From positions 1-32,375 of the forward strand of contig JAURHM010000038.1 of NCBI GenBank assembly GCA_030833315.1: DNA of 32,375 nt, written 5' to 3'. Both the position numbers and the translations under genes were made by a program. Each line of letters starts with the position of its first letter. Position 1 is the stretch's first letter. Below the pieces are notes generated by a model. It did not search any database. It was given only the letters and a program-made list of their open reading frames with translations, and had not been told where the DNA came from. Shown here piece after piece: positions 7,175 to 15,311 of this stretch. The DNA is from Burkholderiales bacterium (GTDB taxonomy: Bacteria > Pseudomonadota > Gammaproteobacteria > Burkholderiales > SG8-41).

Positions 7175-8478
7175 AGACTTGCCTCGGTACGCGCCATCAC
7201 CAGCTTTTCCAGCGCAGCGACCAGCGACGGCACGGGAATGTGGTCGATGATCTCGGCACCGAAAGCATAGGTCAGCAGATTGCGCGCCTGCGCCTCCGGC
7301 AGACCGCGGCTCTTCAGATAGAACAGGTGCTCGGCATCGAGCTGACCAACAGCAGCGCCGTGCGCGCACTTCACGTCATCGGCAAAAATCTCGAGTTGCG
7401 GCTTGGTATCAACACGCGCCTTGTCCGACAGCAGCAGGTTGCGGCTCTGCTGTGACGAATCCGTCAGTTGCGCGCCTTCGCGGACAAACACCTTGCCGTT
7501 GAATACCGCATGGCCGGCGCCTCCGACGATGGTCTTGTGGGTTTGCCGGCAGATGCCGTGTGCTTTGGCATGATCCACCAGCGTGTGCGTATCAGCCGTC
7601 TGCCGGCCGCCGATCAGCGCCAGGCCGTCGATCTCGACATTGATACCCTCACCCTGCTGACTGATGTTCAGGTTGTTGCGCGACAGTCGTGCACCCAGTG
7701 TCACCGCATGGGACTGGAAACGCGCATCTTTCGCCAGCGTCACCGCGCAATTACTGATGTGGAAGGCTTTTTGGCTTTCCCGCTGCAGCTTGATGTGGCG
7801 CAGCGAAGCATTCGGCGCCACGGCAATTTCGGTCACCGCGTTGGTCAGGTAGGCCTCGTCACCCAGTGCGACGTAATCCTCGATCACGCAAGCCTCGGCG
7901 CCGCTCTCGGCAACGATCAGGCAGCGAGGATAAGCCGCGACACCATTTCCGGCAGCGACAAACAGCAGATGGATCGGCGCTTTCAGCTGTGCGTCTTTCG
8001 ACAGATGGATGAACACGCCGTGCTGCAGAAAAGCCGTGTTGAGCGCAGTAAACAGTTCCTGCCCGACACCAGCGAGCTTTGCCAGGTGCGGCTCGACCAG
8101 AGCGGCATGCGATTTCAGTGCGTCGCTCATGGCGATCACCGTCACGCCGGCAGACAATGCGCCCTGCTGCGCCAGTTCCGGCGCCGGCACACCATCAACA
8201 AACACCAGACGCATCGCCGCTTCCGGTACGACATGGGTCGCAATGTCAGCCGCCGAAACCTTGATTGCCGCGGCCACCGGCTGCACCTGCAACTTGGTCA
8301 GCGGGGTCAGGTCGGTGAAACGCCATTCTTCGTCACGCGTGGTCGGCACCGACAGCGCGTTGGCGCGCTCCAGCGCCGCTGCGCGACGCGAGTCGAGCCA
8401 GGCCGCGGGACTTTTCGGCAGCGCAGCGCTGCCGGCGAGCAGCGCCGCCACGTACGGATGGGTGGCTGTCACGTTCAC
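7171..8478 (-). CDS. sufD: SufD, Fe-S assembly scaffold subunit
   Basis: A 435-residue SufD subunit of the SufBC2D scaffold. The central right-handed beta-helix region and the conserved C-terminal block [18 protein letters not shown], followed by [13 protein letters not shown], are characteristic; the His in CAHG is the conserved SufD residue near the cluster-building interface with SufB. The N-terminal part includes a typical W-x-x-T block ([12 protein letters not shown]). The ATG at 8478 overlaps the sufC stop by 4 nt, and its own stop overlaps the sufS GTG, so translation is probably coupled along sufBCDS. It is a paralogue of SufB, with which it shares the C-terminal core. Confidence 0.95.
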   Translation of the reverse strand: MNVTATHPYVAALLAGSAALPKSPAAWLDSRRAAALERANALSVPTTRDEEWRFTDLTPLTKLQVQPVAAAIKVSAADIATHVVPEAAMRLVFVDGVPAPELAQQGALSAGVTVIAMSDALKSHAALVEPHLAKLAGVGQELFTALNTAFLQHGVFIHLSKDAQLKAPIHLLFVAAGNGVAAYPRCLIVAESGAEACVIEDYVALGDEAYLTNAVTEIAVAPNASLRHIKLQRESQKAFHISNCAVTLAKDARFQSHAVTLGARLSRNNLNISQQGEGINVEIDGLALIGGRQTADTHTLVDHAKAHGICRQTHKTIVGGAGHAVFNGKVFVREGAQLTDSSQQSRNLLLSDKARVDTKPQLEIFADDVKCAHGAAVGQLDAEHLFYLKSRGLPEAQARNLLTYAFGAEIIDHIPVPSLVAALEKLVMARTEASL

Positions 8479-9269
8479 GCCGCGGCCTTTTTGGCTGCTT
8501 TTTTGTCATCGAGCAGCCAGTCGTAACCGCGCGACTCCAGTTCCAATGCGAGTGACTTGTCACCGGATTTGATGATGCGGCCGGCGGACATCACGTGCAC
8601 GTAATCCGGGGTGATGTAGTTGAGCAGGCGCTGGTAATGAGTGACCAGCACGCAGGCATTGTCGGGCGTCAGCAGCTTGTTGACGCCGCCGGCAACCACA
8701 CGCAGCGCATCGATGTCGAGACCGGAGTCGGTTTCATCGAGCAACGACAGCTTGGGCTCGAGCAGCGCCATCTGCAGGATTTCATTGCGTTTCTTTTCAC
8801 CGCCGGAAAAGCCGTCATTGACGCTGCGGCTCAGGAACTCCGGATTCATTTCCAGCAGCTTCATTTTTTCGCGCACCAGATCATCGAACTCCAGCGGGTC
8901 GAGCTCTTCCTTGCCGCGGCCGCCCTGCACCGTGTTGTAGGCGAGGCGCAGGAAGGCGCTGTTGGTGACACCGGGGATTTCGACGGGGTACTGGAATCCG
9001 AGGAATACGCCGGCGCGGGCACGCTCATCCGAGGCCAGCGCGAACAGGTCCTTGCCCTCGAACAGCACTTCGCCGCCCTTGACCTCGTAGGCCGGATGGC
9101 CGGCCAGCACTTTCGAGAAAGTGCTTTTGCCGGAACCGTTGGGCCCCATGATGGCGTGCACTTCACCGGCGCGCACCGTCAGGTTGATACCCTTGAGAAT
9201 GTCCACGCCGGCAACAGTCGCCGTCAGGTTGCGGACTTCGAGAATGGTTTTTGCGTTTGCGTTGATCAT
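8475..9269 (-). CDS. sufC: SufC, Fe-S assembly ATPase
   Basis: A 264-residue ABC-type ATPase that drives the conformational change in the SufBCD scaffold. Walker A is GPNGSGKST (42-50), the signature is SGGEKKR (155-161), and Walker B is [12 protein letters not shown] with Asp178 and Glu179. The EKK after SGG and the ETDSGLD block separate SufC from transporter ATPases. No membrane partner exists; SufB and SufD are its partners and are encoded on both sides, each joined by a 4-nt ATGA overlap. Full length for the family. Confidence 0.97.
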   Translation of the reverse strand: MINANAKTILEVRNLTATVAGVDILKGINLTVRAGEVHAIMGPNGSGKSTFSKVLAGHPAYEVKGGEVLFEGKDLFALASDERARAGVFLGFQYPVEIPGVTNSAFLRLAYNTVQGGRGKEELDPLEFDDLVREKMKLLEMNPEFLSRSVNDGFSGGEKKRNEILQMALLEPKLSLLDETDSGLDIDALRVVAGGVNKLLTPDNACVLVTHYQRLLNYITPDYVHVMSAGRIIKSGDKSLALELESRGYDWLLDDKKAAKKAAA

Positions 9270-10699
9270 CCGACACTGCCTTCAAGTTTCAGGCCGAGGA
9301 GTTTGGTTGCCTCAACGGCAAACTCCATCGGCAGTTGCTGGAAAACGTCCTTGCAGAAACCGTTGATGATCATCGACACCGCTTCTTCGGTGCCGATGCC
9401 CCGGCTCTGGAAATAGAACAGCTGGTCTTCACCGATTTTCGACGTAGTGGCTTCGTGCTCCACCTTCGCCGTCGGGTTCTGCACCTCGATGTACGGGAAG
9501 GTGTTGGCGCCGCATTTCGCGCCGATCAGCATAGAATCGCACTGAGAAAAATTGCGCGCGCCTTCTGCCTTTGCGCCGATTTTCACCAGGCCGCGATAGC
9601 TGTTGTTGGAGTAACCGGCCGAAATGCCCTTGCTGATGATCGTGCTTTTGGTGTTCTTGCCGATATGGATCATCTTGGTGCCGGTATCGGCCTGCTGTTT
9701 GTGATTGGTCAGCGCCACCGAGTAGAACTCACCGATCGAATTGTCGCCGAGCAGCACGCAGGACGGATATTTCCAGGTGATCGCCGAACCGGTTTCGACC
9801 TGGGTCCAGGAAATCTTCGAGTTGCGGCCTTTGCACAGCCCGCGCTTGGTGACGAAGTTGTAAATGCCGCCGACCCCGTTCTCGTCGCCGGCATACCAGT
9901 TCTGCACCGTCGAATATTTGATATCAGCATCGTCAAGCGCCACCAGTTCCACCACCGCCGCATGCAATTGGTTGGTATCGAACTTCGGCGCGGTGCAGCC
10001 TTCGAGGTATGACACCTTGGCGCCCTCTTCGGCAATGATCAGCGTGCGCTCGAACTGCCCCGAGTCCTGGGTGTTGATGCGGAAATAGGTCGACAGCTCC
10101 ATCGGGCATTTGACGCCCTTGGGAATAAAACAGAAAGAACCGTCGGTGAACACCGCGGAATTCAGCGCGGCGTAATAGTTGTCGGCAGTCGGCACCACCG
10201 AACCCATATATTTCCTCACCAGCTCCGGATGGTTATGCACCGCCTCGGTGATCGAGCAGAAAATGATGCCAACTTCGGCGAGCTTTTCCTTATAGGTTGT
10301 CGTCACCGACACCGAATCAAATATGACATCGACCGCGACGCCGGCCAGCGCCGCGCGTTCGTGCATCGGCACACCGAGCTTCTCGAAGGTCTTCAGCAAT
10401 TCCGGATCAACCTCGTCCATGCTCAGCTTTTTCTTCGGCTTGGGCGCGGCGTAATAGCTGATCGCCTGGAAATCGATCTTCGGATAGTTGACGTTCGGCC
10501 ACTGCGGCTCGGTCATCGTCAGCCAGTGACGATAGGCCTGCAGGCGGAACTCCAGCAGCCAATCCGGCTCGTTCTTTTTTGCCGAAATCATGCGGATAAT
10601 GCCTTCGTTCAGCCCCTTGGGCGCGGTCTCGGACTCGATGTCCGTGACAAAGCCATGCTTGTATGGCTGGCTGACGAGGGTGTCTAAAACGCTGCTCAT
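9266..10699 (-). CDS. sufB: SufB, Fe-S assembly scaffold subunit
   Basis: A 477-residue SufB, the subunit on which the cluster is built. The C-terminal block [19 protein letters not shown] contains the cysteine corresponding to E. coli Cys405, which I recall as a sulfur or cluster acceptor at the SufB-SufD interface. The [20 protein letters not shown] motif and the NGFCKDVF tail are family hallmarks. The N-terminal helical part ([13 protein letters not shown]) is also typical. It follows the A-type carrier gene by 33 nt and starts the overlapping sufBCDS block. Length is close to E. coli SufB (495). Confidence 0.96.
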   Translation of the reverse strand: MSSVLDTLVSQPYKHGFVTDIESETAPKGLNEGIIRMISAKKNEPDWLLEFRLQAYRHWLTMTEPQWPNVNYPKIDFQAISYYAAPKPKKKLSMDEVDPELLKTFEKLGVPMHERAALAGVAVDVIFDSVSVTTTYKEKLAEVGIIFCSITEAVHNHPELVRKYMGSVVPTADNYYAALNSAVFTDGSFCFIPKGVKCPMELSTYFRINTQDSGQFERTLIIAEEGAKVSYLEGCTAPKFDTNQLHAAVVELVALDDADIKYSTVQNWYAGDENGVGGIYNFVTKRGLCKGRNSKISWTQVETGSAITWKYPSCVLLGDNSIGEFYSVALTNHKQQADTGTKMIHIGKNTKSTIISKGISAGYSNNSYRGLVKIGAKAEGARNFSQCDSMLIGAKCGANTFPYIEVQNPTAKVEHEATTSKIGEDQLFYFQSRGIGTEEAVSMIINGFCKDVFQQLPMEFAVEATKLLGLKLEGSVG

Positions 10700-10732
10700 G
10701 AATGCATCCTGTAAACCGGGGTGGGGGAGGCG

Positions 10733-11068
10733 TTAACTGCCCGCCTTGACCGTGAAACTTTCGCCGCAGCCGCAGGTGGCGTCGACGTTGGGGTTTTCCA
10801 CTTTGAAGGCCTGCTTCAGGCCCTCACGCACATAGTCGACGGTGGAACCGTTCAGAAACTCCAGGCTTTCGCCGTCGATCACCAGTTTGGCGTCGTGGGC
10901 CTCAAACACCTGATCGCTGCCTTTGACGTCATCGGCATAGTCATAGGTATAGGCCCAGCCCGAACAGCCGGTTTTTTTGACGCCCACGCGCAGGCCCAGC
11001 CCTTTGCCGCGCTTGGCAATTTGCGCCTTGATCTGTTTTGCCGCACTTTCCGTCAGTTGTATTGTCAT
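10733..11068 (-). CDS. A-type Fe-S carrier (IscA/SufA/ErpA family)
   Basis: A 111-residue A-type carrier that binds iron or an Fe-S cluster and passes it to apoproteins. The three conserved cysteines are present as GCSG (Cys35) and CGCGES (Cys99, Cys101). The ATG at 11068 is chosen over one five codons earlier because GGGAG lies 7 nt before it and the MTIQLTESAA start is the canonical family N-terminus. It lies between iscS (20 nt) and sufB (33 nt), at the junction of the ISC-type and SUF-type halves of the operon. The sequence alone does not separate IscA from SufA or ErpA. Confidence 0.93.
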   Translation of the reverse strand: MTIQLTESAAKQIKAQIAKRGKGLGLRVGVKKTGCSGWAYTYDYADDVKGSDQVFEAHDAKLVIDGESLEFLNGSTVDYVREGLKQAFKVENPNVDATCGCGESFTVKAGS

Positions 11069-11088
11069 TTCAGACTCCCGCATTTCAT

Positions 11089-12234
11089 TCAGACCGCAAC
11101 AGCCTGCATCGTACGCAGCCGCTGCAACACACCCGACAGCGCCCGCAAAAATCCATCGACCTGTTCGGCGCTGTTGTCAGCACCCAGTGAAAACCGCACG
11201 GCGCCGCGCGCCAGTTCCGGCTCGACACCCATCGCCAGCAGCGTGCCGGAGGGCGCGTTGTCGGTGCTGGAACAGGCCGCGCCCGAACCCACCGCATAAC
11301 CCGACTTGTCGAGTTCGATCACCAGCGTCTCGCCATGAATGCCGCGAAACGCGAAATACGAAGTATTGGGCAGTCGCGGCGCGTTGTTGCCGAAAATCAC
11401 CGCCCCCATGCCGGTCAGTCCCTGCTCCAGCCGTTCGCGCAGACCGGAAAGCCGCGCTCCCAGTTCTTTGAGCCGGCCTGCCGCAATTTCACAAGCGACA
11501 CCGAAACCGACGATCGCCGGAACGTTTTCAGTACCTCCGCGCAATCCTCGCTCCTGTCCGCCGCCGGTGAGTACCGCACGCAAATCCAATCGCTTGTCGA
11601 CCACCAGCGCACCCGCGCCCTTGGGGCCGTAAATCTTGTGCGCCGACAACGTCAGAGCCTGCACATTCAGCGCAGAAAATTCCACCGGGATCTTGCCCAG
11701 CGCCTGCACGGCATCAGTGTGCATCACCGCGCCGGCGCGTTTCGCGCGTTCACCGACCGTCGCAACATCCTGGATCACGCCGGTCTCGTTGTTCGCCAGC
11801 ATCACCGACATCAGCGCCGTTTTTTCGGCCAGCGCCGCATCGACATCATTCAGATCAATACGCCCGTCGCAATTCACCTTGAGCTTGCGCAGTTTCCAGC
11901 CCTGGCGCGCGAGATCCTGCGCCGGTGCAGTAACGCAGGGATGTTCGATGCTGCTGACCGCCACCTGCCCCGGCTTCATGCCGGCCGCCATGCCGCGGAT
12001 GAACAGATTGTTGGCTTCGGTGCCGCCGCTGGTAAACACCACCTGCGCCGGCTGCGCGCCGACAATTGCCGCGACCTGTTCGCGCGCCCGGTCGACCGCC
12101 TTACGCGCCACCGTGCCGAACTCGTGACGGCTGGACGCGTTGCCGCACTGTTCATGCAGGAAAGGCAGCATCACTTCCAGCACGCGCGGATCCAGCGGCG
12201 TTGAAGCGTTGTGGTCAAAATAGACGTGCATCAT
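11089..12234 (-). CDS. iscS: Group I cysteine desulfurase (IscS/NifS type)
   Basis: A 381-residue PLP-dependent cysteine desulfurase. The N-terminus YFDHNASTPLDP, the His of SSIEHP (His98), the PLP lysine in LSAHKIYGP (Lys200) and the catalytic cysteine in the extended loop GSGAACSS (Cys321) are group I features. The C-terminus is a little shorter than E. coli IscS (404), closer to the NifS form, so NifS-like is an alternative name. The exact start is uncertain: ATG at 12234 or 12231, both with poor ribosome-binding sites. It follows iscR by 25 nt. Having this enzyme and SufS in one operon is unusual, because each could supply sulfur on its own. Confidence 0.93.
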   Translation of the reverse strand: MMHVYFDHNASTPLDPRVLEVMLPFLHEQCGNASSRHEFGTVARKAVDRAREQVAAIVGAQPAQVVFTSGGTEANNLFIRGMAAGMKPGQVAVSSIEHPCVTAPAQDLARQGWKLRKLKVNCDGRIDLNDVDAALAEKTALMSVMLANNETGVIQDVATVGERAKRAGAVMHTDAVQALGKIPVEFSALNVQALTLSAHKIYGPKGAGALVVDKRLDLRAVLTGGGQERGLRGGTENVPAIVGFGVACEIAAGRLKELGARLSGLRERLEQGLTGMGAVIFGNNAPRLPNTSYFAFRGIHGETLVIELDKSGYAVGSGAACSSTDNAPSGTLLAMGVEPELARGAVRFSLGADNSAEQVDGFLRALSGVLQRLRTMQAVAV

Positions 12235-12259
12235 GGCCAAGGAAGCGCTTGAAACCGGT

Positions 12260-12736
12260 TCAGGCGGTTACCGCATCCGGCTTGCGCGACACTTTGCGCA
12301 TGTCATGCACCGGTGCGATCCCGGCATCCTTGGCGCGCTGGTTTTCCACCAGCTGGCGCAGGGTCACCGAACCGAGGTAATCAAAAATGCGATCATTGAG
12401 ATTCGCCCACAGATCATGGGTCAGGCACTTTTCCTCGTCCTTGCAGTTTTCCTTGCCGGCGCACTGTGTTGCGTCGATCGGCTCATCAACCGCCAAAATG
12501 ATTTCGGCAACAGTCAGTTGCGACATGTCGCGGGCGAGGCAATAACCGCCGCCGGGGCCGCGCACCGAATCCACAATCTGCCGGCGCCGCAGCTTGCCAA
12601 AAAGTTGCTCCAGGTAGGACAGCGAAATGCGCTGCCGTCCGCTGATCTCGGCGAGTGTTACGGGCCCCGTACCATGACGCATGCCCAGATCCACCATGGC
12701 GGTGACTGCAAAACGGCCTTTAGTCGTCAGTCTCAT
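12260..12736 (-). CDS. iscR: IscR, Rrf2-family Fe-S sensing repressor
   Basis: A 158-residue Rrf2 regulator. The N-terminal winged helix (MRLTTKGRFAVTAM) binds DNA. The cluster ligands C-x5-C-x5-C-x2-H are complete (Cys92, Cys98, Cys104, His107), the same spacing and numbering as E. coli IscR, so it should bind a [2Fe-2S] cluster. With the cluster it represses type 1 sites; without it the operon is opened. Two type-1-like sites are found nearby, one before iscR itself and one before cysE, which implies feedback control. The ATG at 12736 is preferred over one four codons upstream by homology and by GAGG 7-8 nt before it. Confidence 0.96.
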   Translation of the reverse strand: MRLTTKGRFAVTAMVDLGMRHGTGPVTLAEISGRQRISLSYLEQLFGKLRRRQIVDSVRGPGGGYCLARDMSQLTVAEIILAVDEPIDATQCAGKENCKDEEKCLTHDLWANLNDRIFDYLGSVTLRQLVENQRAKDAGIAPVHDMRKVSRKPDAVTA

Positions 12737-12755
12737 GTCGCACCTCAAATAATCA

Positions 12756-12773
12756 TTAAAAACAAATACTTAA
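12756..12773 (-). repeat. 18-nt motif, copy 2 (iscR leader)
   Basis: Minus-strand reading TTAAGTATTTGTTTTTAA, 20 nt before the iscR start codon and downstream of the IscR-like site. It matches 17 of 18 positions with 2203-2220. It could be a regulator site, a leader element or coincidence. Confidence 0.35.
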
Positions 12774-12797
12774 GAACACCCTGTTTTGCCCAAGACA

Positions 12798-12822
12798 AAG
12801 TCCTACCAACTCACTCAAGTAT
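12798..12822 (-). promoter_or_regulatory. IscR type-1-like binding site upstream of iscR
   Basis: On the minus strand the 25-nt stretch runs ATACTTGAGT-GAGTT-GGTAGGACTT. It fits the E. coli type 1 consensus (ATASYYGACT-n-AGTCRRSTAT) at about 18 of 25 positions, best in the left half. TTGAGT inside it could serve as a -35. It lies 62 nt before the iscR start codon, in the 102-nt gap after cysE, where autoregulation would be expected. Confidence 0.6.
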
Positions 12823-12838
12823 AGATAACCCCTGAGTT

Positions 12839-13561
12839 TTAGTCAACTATGCGGTTCAGGCTGCCGGCGTCGAGTTTGGACTGCTCTGCCCCCTCGATTT
12901 GCAGGCCCAGACGCTTCAGTTCAGCGAGGATCTGATCGATGCGCTGATCGGTTTCGGCACTGTGGTTGATCAGTGCATGCATCGCCCGTGCAACCGGGTC
13001 ATTGGCATCGCACGACACCGCATAGGCGGCAAAACCGCCGCCGGATTCCTGCGATTCCACAATCCGCGCAGGGATGCCGATCGCCGTCGCCTGATCAGGC
13101 ACATCCTTGACCACGACGGCGTTGGAACCGATCTTGGCCTGCGCACCGATGACGATCGGCCCCAACACCTTGGCACCGGCGCCAATGACCACCCCGTTTT
13201 TCAGAGTCGGGTGGCGCTTGCCCTTGTTCCAGGTTGTGCCGCCCAGCGTAACGCCGTGATAAACCGTGCAGTCATCGCCGATCTCGGCGGTCTCGCCAAT
13301 GACGACGCCCATGCCGTGGTCAATAAAAAACCGTCGGCCGATGCGCGCGCCAGGATGGATTTCGATGCCGGTCAGCCAGCGCGCCCAGTGCGAAACCCAA
13401 CGCGCCATCCATTTGAAACCGCCCATCCAAAGGCCATGTGACAGCCGATGAGCCAGCAAGGCATGGAAACCGGGATAACAGGTCACCACCTCCCAGCGGC
13501 TGCGGGCGGCGGGGTCGCGATCGAAAACGACGGCAATGTCTTCCTGAATGCGCTCAAACAT
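12839..13561 (-). CDS. cysE: Serine O-acetyltransferase CysE
   Basis: A 240-residue serine acetyltransferase that makes O-acetylserine from serine and acetyl-CoA, the committed step to cysteine. The left-handed beta-helix hexapeptide region covers roughly residues 65-170. Catalytic residues lie in the IDHGMG block (Asp81, His82) and YHGVTLGG (His102). The N-terminal helical domain is shorter than in E. coli CysE (273), as in many bacterial short forms. The C-terminus carries an unusual polar extension after about residue 175 that may affect feedback by cysteine. It is the first gene of the Fe-S locus, under an IscR-like site, and would feed cysteine to IscS and SufS. Confidence 0.93.
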   Translation of the reverse strand: MFERIQEDIAVVFDRDPAARSRWEVVTCYPGFHALLAHRLSHGLWMGGFKWMARWVSHWARWLTGIEIHPGARIGRRFFIDHGMGVVIGETAEIGDDCTVYHGVTLGGTTWNKGKRHPTLKNGVVIGAGAKVLGPIVIGAQAKIGSNAVVVKDVPDQATAIGIPARIVESQESGGGFAAYAVSCDANDPVARAMHALINHSAETDQRIDQILAELKRLGLQIEGAEQSKLDAGSLNRIVD

Positions 13562-13593
13562 AAGCGGAGCCTGATCAATCCAACAGACAGATT

Positions 13594-13618
13594 AAATCCC
13601 ACTATTTTAATCAAGATT
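13594..13618 (-). promoter_or_regulatory. IscR type-1-like binding site upstream of cysE
   Basis: On the minus strand the 25-nt stretch runs AATCTTGATT-AAAAT-AGTGGGATTT. It shares YYGA, the A/T centre and the AGT-GG half with the type 1 IscR consensus. It lies 32 nt before the cysE start codon. Together with the site at 12798 it suggests that cysE and the downstream iscR-suf genes respond to the same Fe-S signal. Confidence 0.65.
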
Positions 13619-13668
13619 CAGGAGGGTCTGAAAATTGCCTTATAAACATGAGGTTAATAACCCCACAT

Positions 13669-14400
13669 TTAATCCCGCTTTTTGGGGGTGATCAGGCTGC
13701 TGAGAATGCCGCGGAGGATATTGACCTCCTCCACCTGCAGCCGTGAGCGGCCGAACAGCCGGCGCAGCCGCAGCATCAGCTTGCGCGGGTGTGCCGGATT
13801 GAGGAATCCGGTCTGGGTCATCGTGCTTTCGAGATGTCCGTAAAACGCCTCGACCTCTTCATGCGATGCCAGCTGCTCATCCTTGGGCAGCGGCAACGCC
13901 GCACCGCAGGCCATGCGCAGTTCGTAACAAAAGACCTGCACCGCAGCCGCCACATTCAGCGATGAAAAATCCGGAGCGACGGGAATGCTCGCCAGCAATC
14001 CGCAGCGACTGACTTCGTCGTTGCTGAGCCCCGAGGTTTCATTGCCGAAGACAAAGGCCACACGATGCAACTGCGCCACTTCAACGGCCTGCGCCGCCGA
14101 CTCGCGCACATCGACCATCGGCACCGCGACATCGCGGCGGCGTGCCGAACAGGCCACCGCGAAGGTCGTTCCCTGCAATGCCTCGTCCAGGGAAGTGCAG
14201 ACCCGCACCGTACTCAGCACATCGGTCGCACCGGCCGCAAACCACTGCGTCTGCGGATCGGGGTAACGCTGCGGATTGACCAGCGCGAGGTCGGTGATGC
14301 CCATGGTACGCATCGCCCGTGCCGCCGAACCGATGTTGCCGGGGTGGGCGGTAGCGCAGAGCACGATACGAATATTTTTGAGTGGGTCAGGCGGGATCAC
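13669..14400 (-). CDS. trmJ: tRNA (Cm32/Um32) methyltransferase TrmJ
   Basis: A 243-residue SPOUT-class methyltransferase that 2'-O-methylates position 32 of certain tRNAs. The N-terminal block IVLCATAHPGNIGSAARAM contains the HPGNIG signature, and the knot region is AFVFGNETSGLSNDE followed by IPVAPDFSSLNVAAAVQ, the SAM-binding trefoil. The C-terminal extension of about 80 residues (ending LRGILSSLITPKKRD) is typical of TrmJ and separates it from TrmL. It lies upstream of cysE in the same direction with 107 nt between, and iscR-trmJ-suhB linkage is also seen in E. coli, where the order is suhB-trmJ-iscR. Cytoplasmic. Confidence 0.93.
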   Translation of the reverse strand: MIPPDPLKNIRIVLCATAHPGNIGSAARAMRTMGITDLALVNPQRYPDPQTQWFAAGATDVLSTVRVCTSLDEALQGTTFAVACSARRRDVAVPMVDVRESAAQAVEVAQLHRVAFVFGNETSGLSNDEVSRCGLLASIPVAPDFSSLNVAAAVQVFCYELRMACGAALPLPKDEQLASHEEVEAFYGHLESTMTQTGFLNPAHPRKLMLRLRRLFGRSRLQVEEVNILRGILSSLITPKKRD

Positions 14401-14407
14401 GTAAAAT
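14378..14407 (+). promoter_or_regulatory. Candidate sigma70 promoter of suhB
   Basis: TTGAGT at 14378-14383 and TAAAAT at 14402-14407 are separated by 18 nt and lie about 90 nt before suhB. The -35 lies inside the 5' end of divergent trmJ. Confidence 0.5.
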
Positions 14408-14440
14408 ACTGCCGGTCGAAGTTGTCTTGCGCGCTTTCGG

Positions 14441-14472
14441 TTCTGCTTCTCGTTCTGCTTTTCGTTCTTTCT
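14441..14472 (+). repeat. 12-nt tandem repeat in the suhB leader
   Basis: TTCTGCTTCTCG (14441-14452) is followed directly by TTCTGCTTTTCG (14453-14464) and a partial third copy TTCTTTCT. It makes a pyrimidine-rich, purine-poor leader with no Shine-Dalgarno. Confidence 0.6.
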
Positions 14473-14494
14473 AAATCACACATCGCAGCCCACC

Positions 14495-15292
14495 ATGCAT
14501 CCAATGCTCAATATCGCGGTCAAAGCCGCGCGCCGCGCCGGCGGCATCATCAACCGCGCCGGCCGAAACCTTGATGTCATCGCTGTCAGGGAAAAATCCG
14601 CGAATGATTTTGTGTCGGAGGTGGACCGTGAAGCCGAAAAAGCAATTATCCAGACCCTGCGCGAAGCTTATCCGGCGCATGCGATTTTAGCAGAGGAGTC
14701 CGGCGCGTCCGGCACTTCCGAGTATCAGTGGATCATCGATCCGCTCGACGGCACCACCAATTTCCTGCACGGCTTCCCGCAATACGCGGTGTCGATCGCC
14801 ATGTCACACAAGGGCGTACTCACCCATGCCGTGGTTTACGATCCGGGCCGCAACGACCTGTTCACCGCCAGCAAGGGCGCTGGCGCCTATCTCAACGACA
14901 CGCGTATCCGCGTCAGCAAGCGGGCCCATCTGCAGCCCGCGCTGATCGGCACCGGATTTCCGTACCGGGAACTGGAGAACATGGGGGCCTATTTCGGCAT
15001 GATGCGCGACATCATCAAAAACACCGCCGGTATCCGCCGCGCCGGCGCAGCGTCACTGGATCTGGCCTATGTGGCCGCGGGACGTCTCGACGGCTTCTGG
15101 GAATTCGGTCTGAGCAAGTGGGACATCGCCGCGGGGGCACTGCTGATCACCGAAGCCGGCGGCCTCGTCGGCGACCTTCAGGGTAATGACGGCTTTATGG
15201 AAAAAGGCAATATCGTTGCCGGCAATCCGAAAGTCTTCGCGCAGCTGCTGCCGCTGATAGCACCGCATCTGACGCAGGCGCTGAAGTCCTGA
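14495..15292 (+). CDS. suhB: Inositol-1-monophosphatase family protein SuhB
   Basis: A 265-residue magnesium-dependent phosphatase of the IMPase family. Metal-binding residues are in AEESG (Glu67/68) and the signature [10 protein letters not shown] (Asp82, Asp85). The second signature [16 protein letters not shown] lies near residues 208-223. In E. coli the orthologue SuhB acts both on inositol phosphates and as a factor in rRNA transcription antitermination; the N-terminal [16 protein letters not shown] is very SuhB-like. It is divergent from trmJ, and its leader is the pyrimidine-rich repeat at 14441-14472. Full length. Confidence 0.94.
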   Translation: MHPMLNIAVKAARRAGGIINRAGRNLDVIAVREKSANDFVSEVDREAEKAIIQTLREAYPAHAILAEESGASGTSEYQWIIDPLDGTTNFLHGFPQYAVSIAMSHKGVLTHAVVYDPGRNDLFTASKGAGAYLNDTRIRVSKRAHLQPALIGTGFPYRELENMGAYFGMMRDIIKNTAGIRRAGAASLDLAYVAAGRLDGFWEFGLSKWDIAAGALLITEAGGLVGDLQGNDGFMEKGNIVAGNPKVFAQLLPLIAPHLTQALKS

Positions 15293-15293
15293 A

Positions 15294-15308
15294 CGGCGCG
15301 CAGCGCCG
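15294..15308. terminator. Short GC-rich hairpin between convergent genes
   Basis: CGGCGC at 15294-15299 pairs with GCGCCG at 15303-15308 around GCA. It lies between the stops of suhB (+) and the TPR gene (-), with no T-run, so it is at most a weak terminator. Confidence 0.3.
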
Positions 15309-15311
15309 ACA

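Noticed and set aside
6062-7270. A 402-codon open frame on the + strand opposite sufS
   Set aside because: Antisense to sufS, which has all catalytic motifs; no plausible start or domain.
7175-7369. N-terminal extension of SufS
   Set aside because: It lies wholly inside sufD in another frame and gives a Cys/Arg-rich non-homologous stretch; GTG at 7174 with the 4-nt overlap is better.
13640-13656. GGTTAATAACC palindrome between trmJ and cysE as a regulator site
   Set aside because: Short palindrome in AT-rich DNA with no match to a site I know; the IscR-like site nearby is a better explanation for control.
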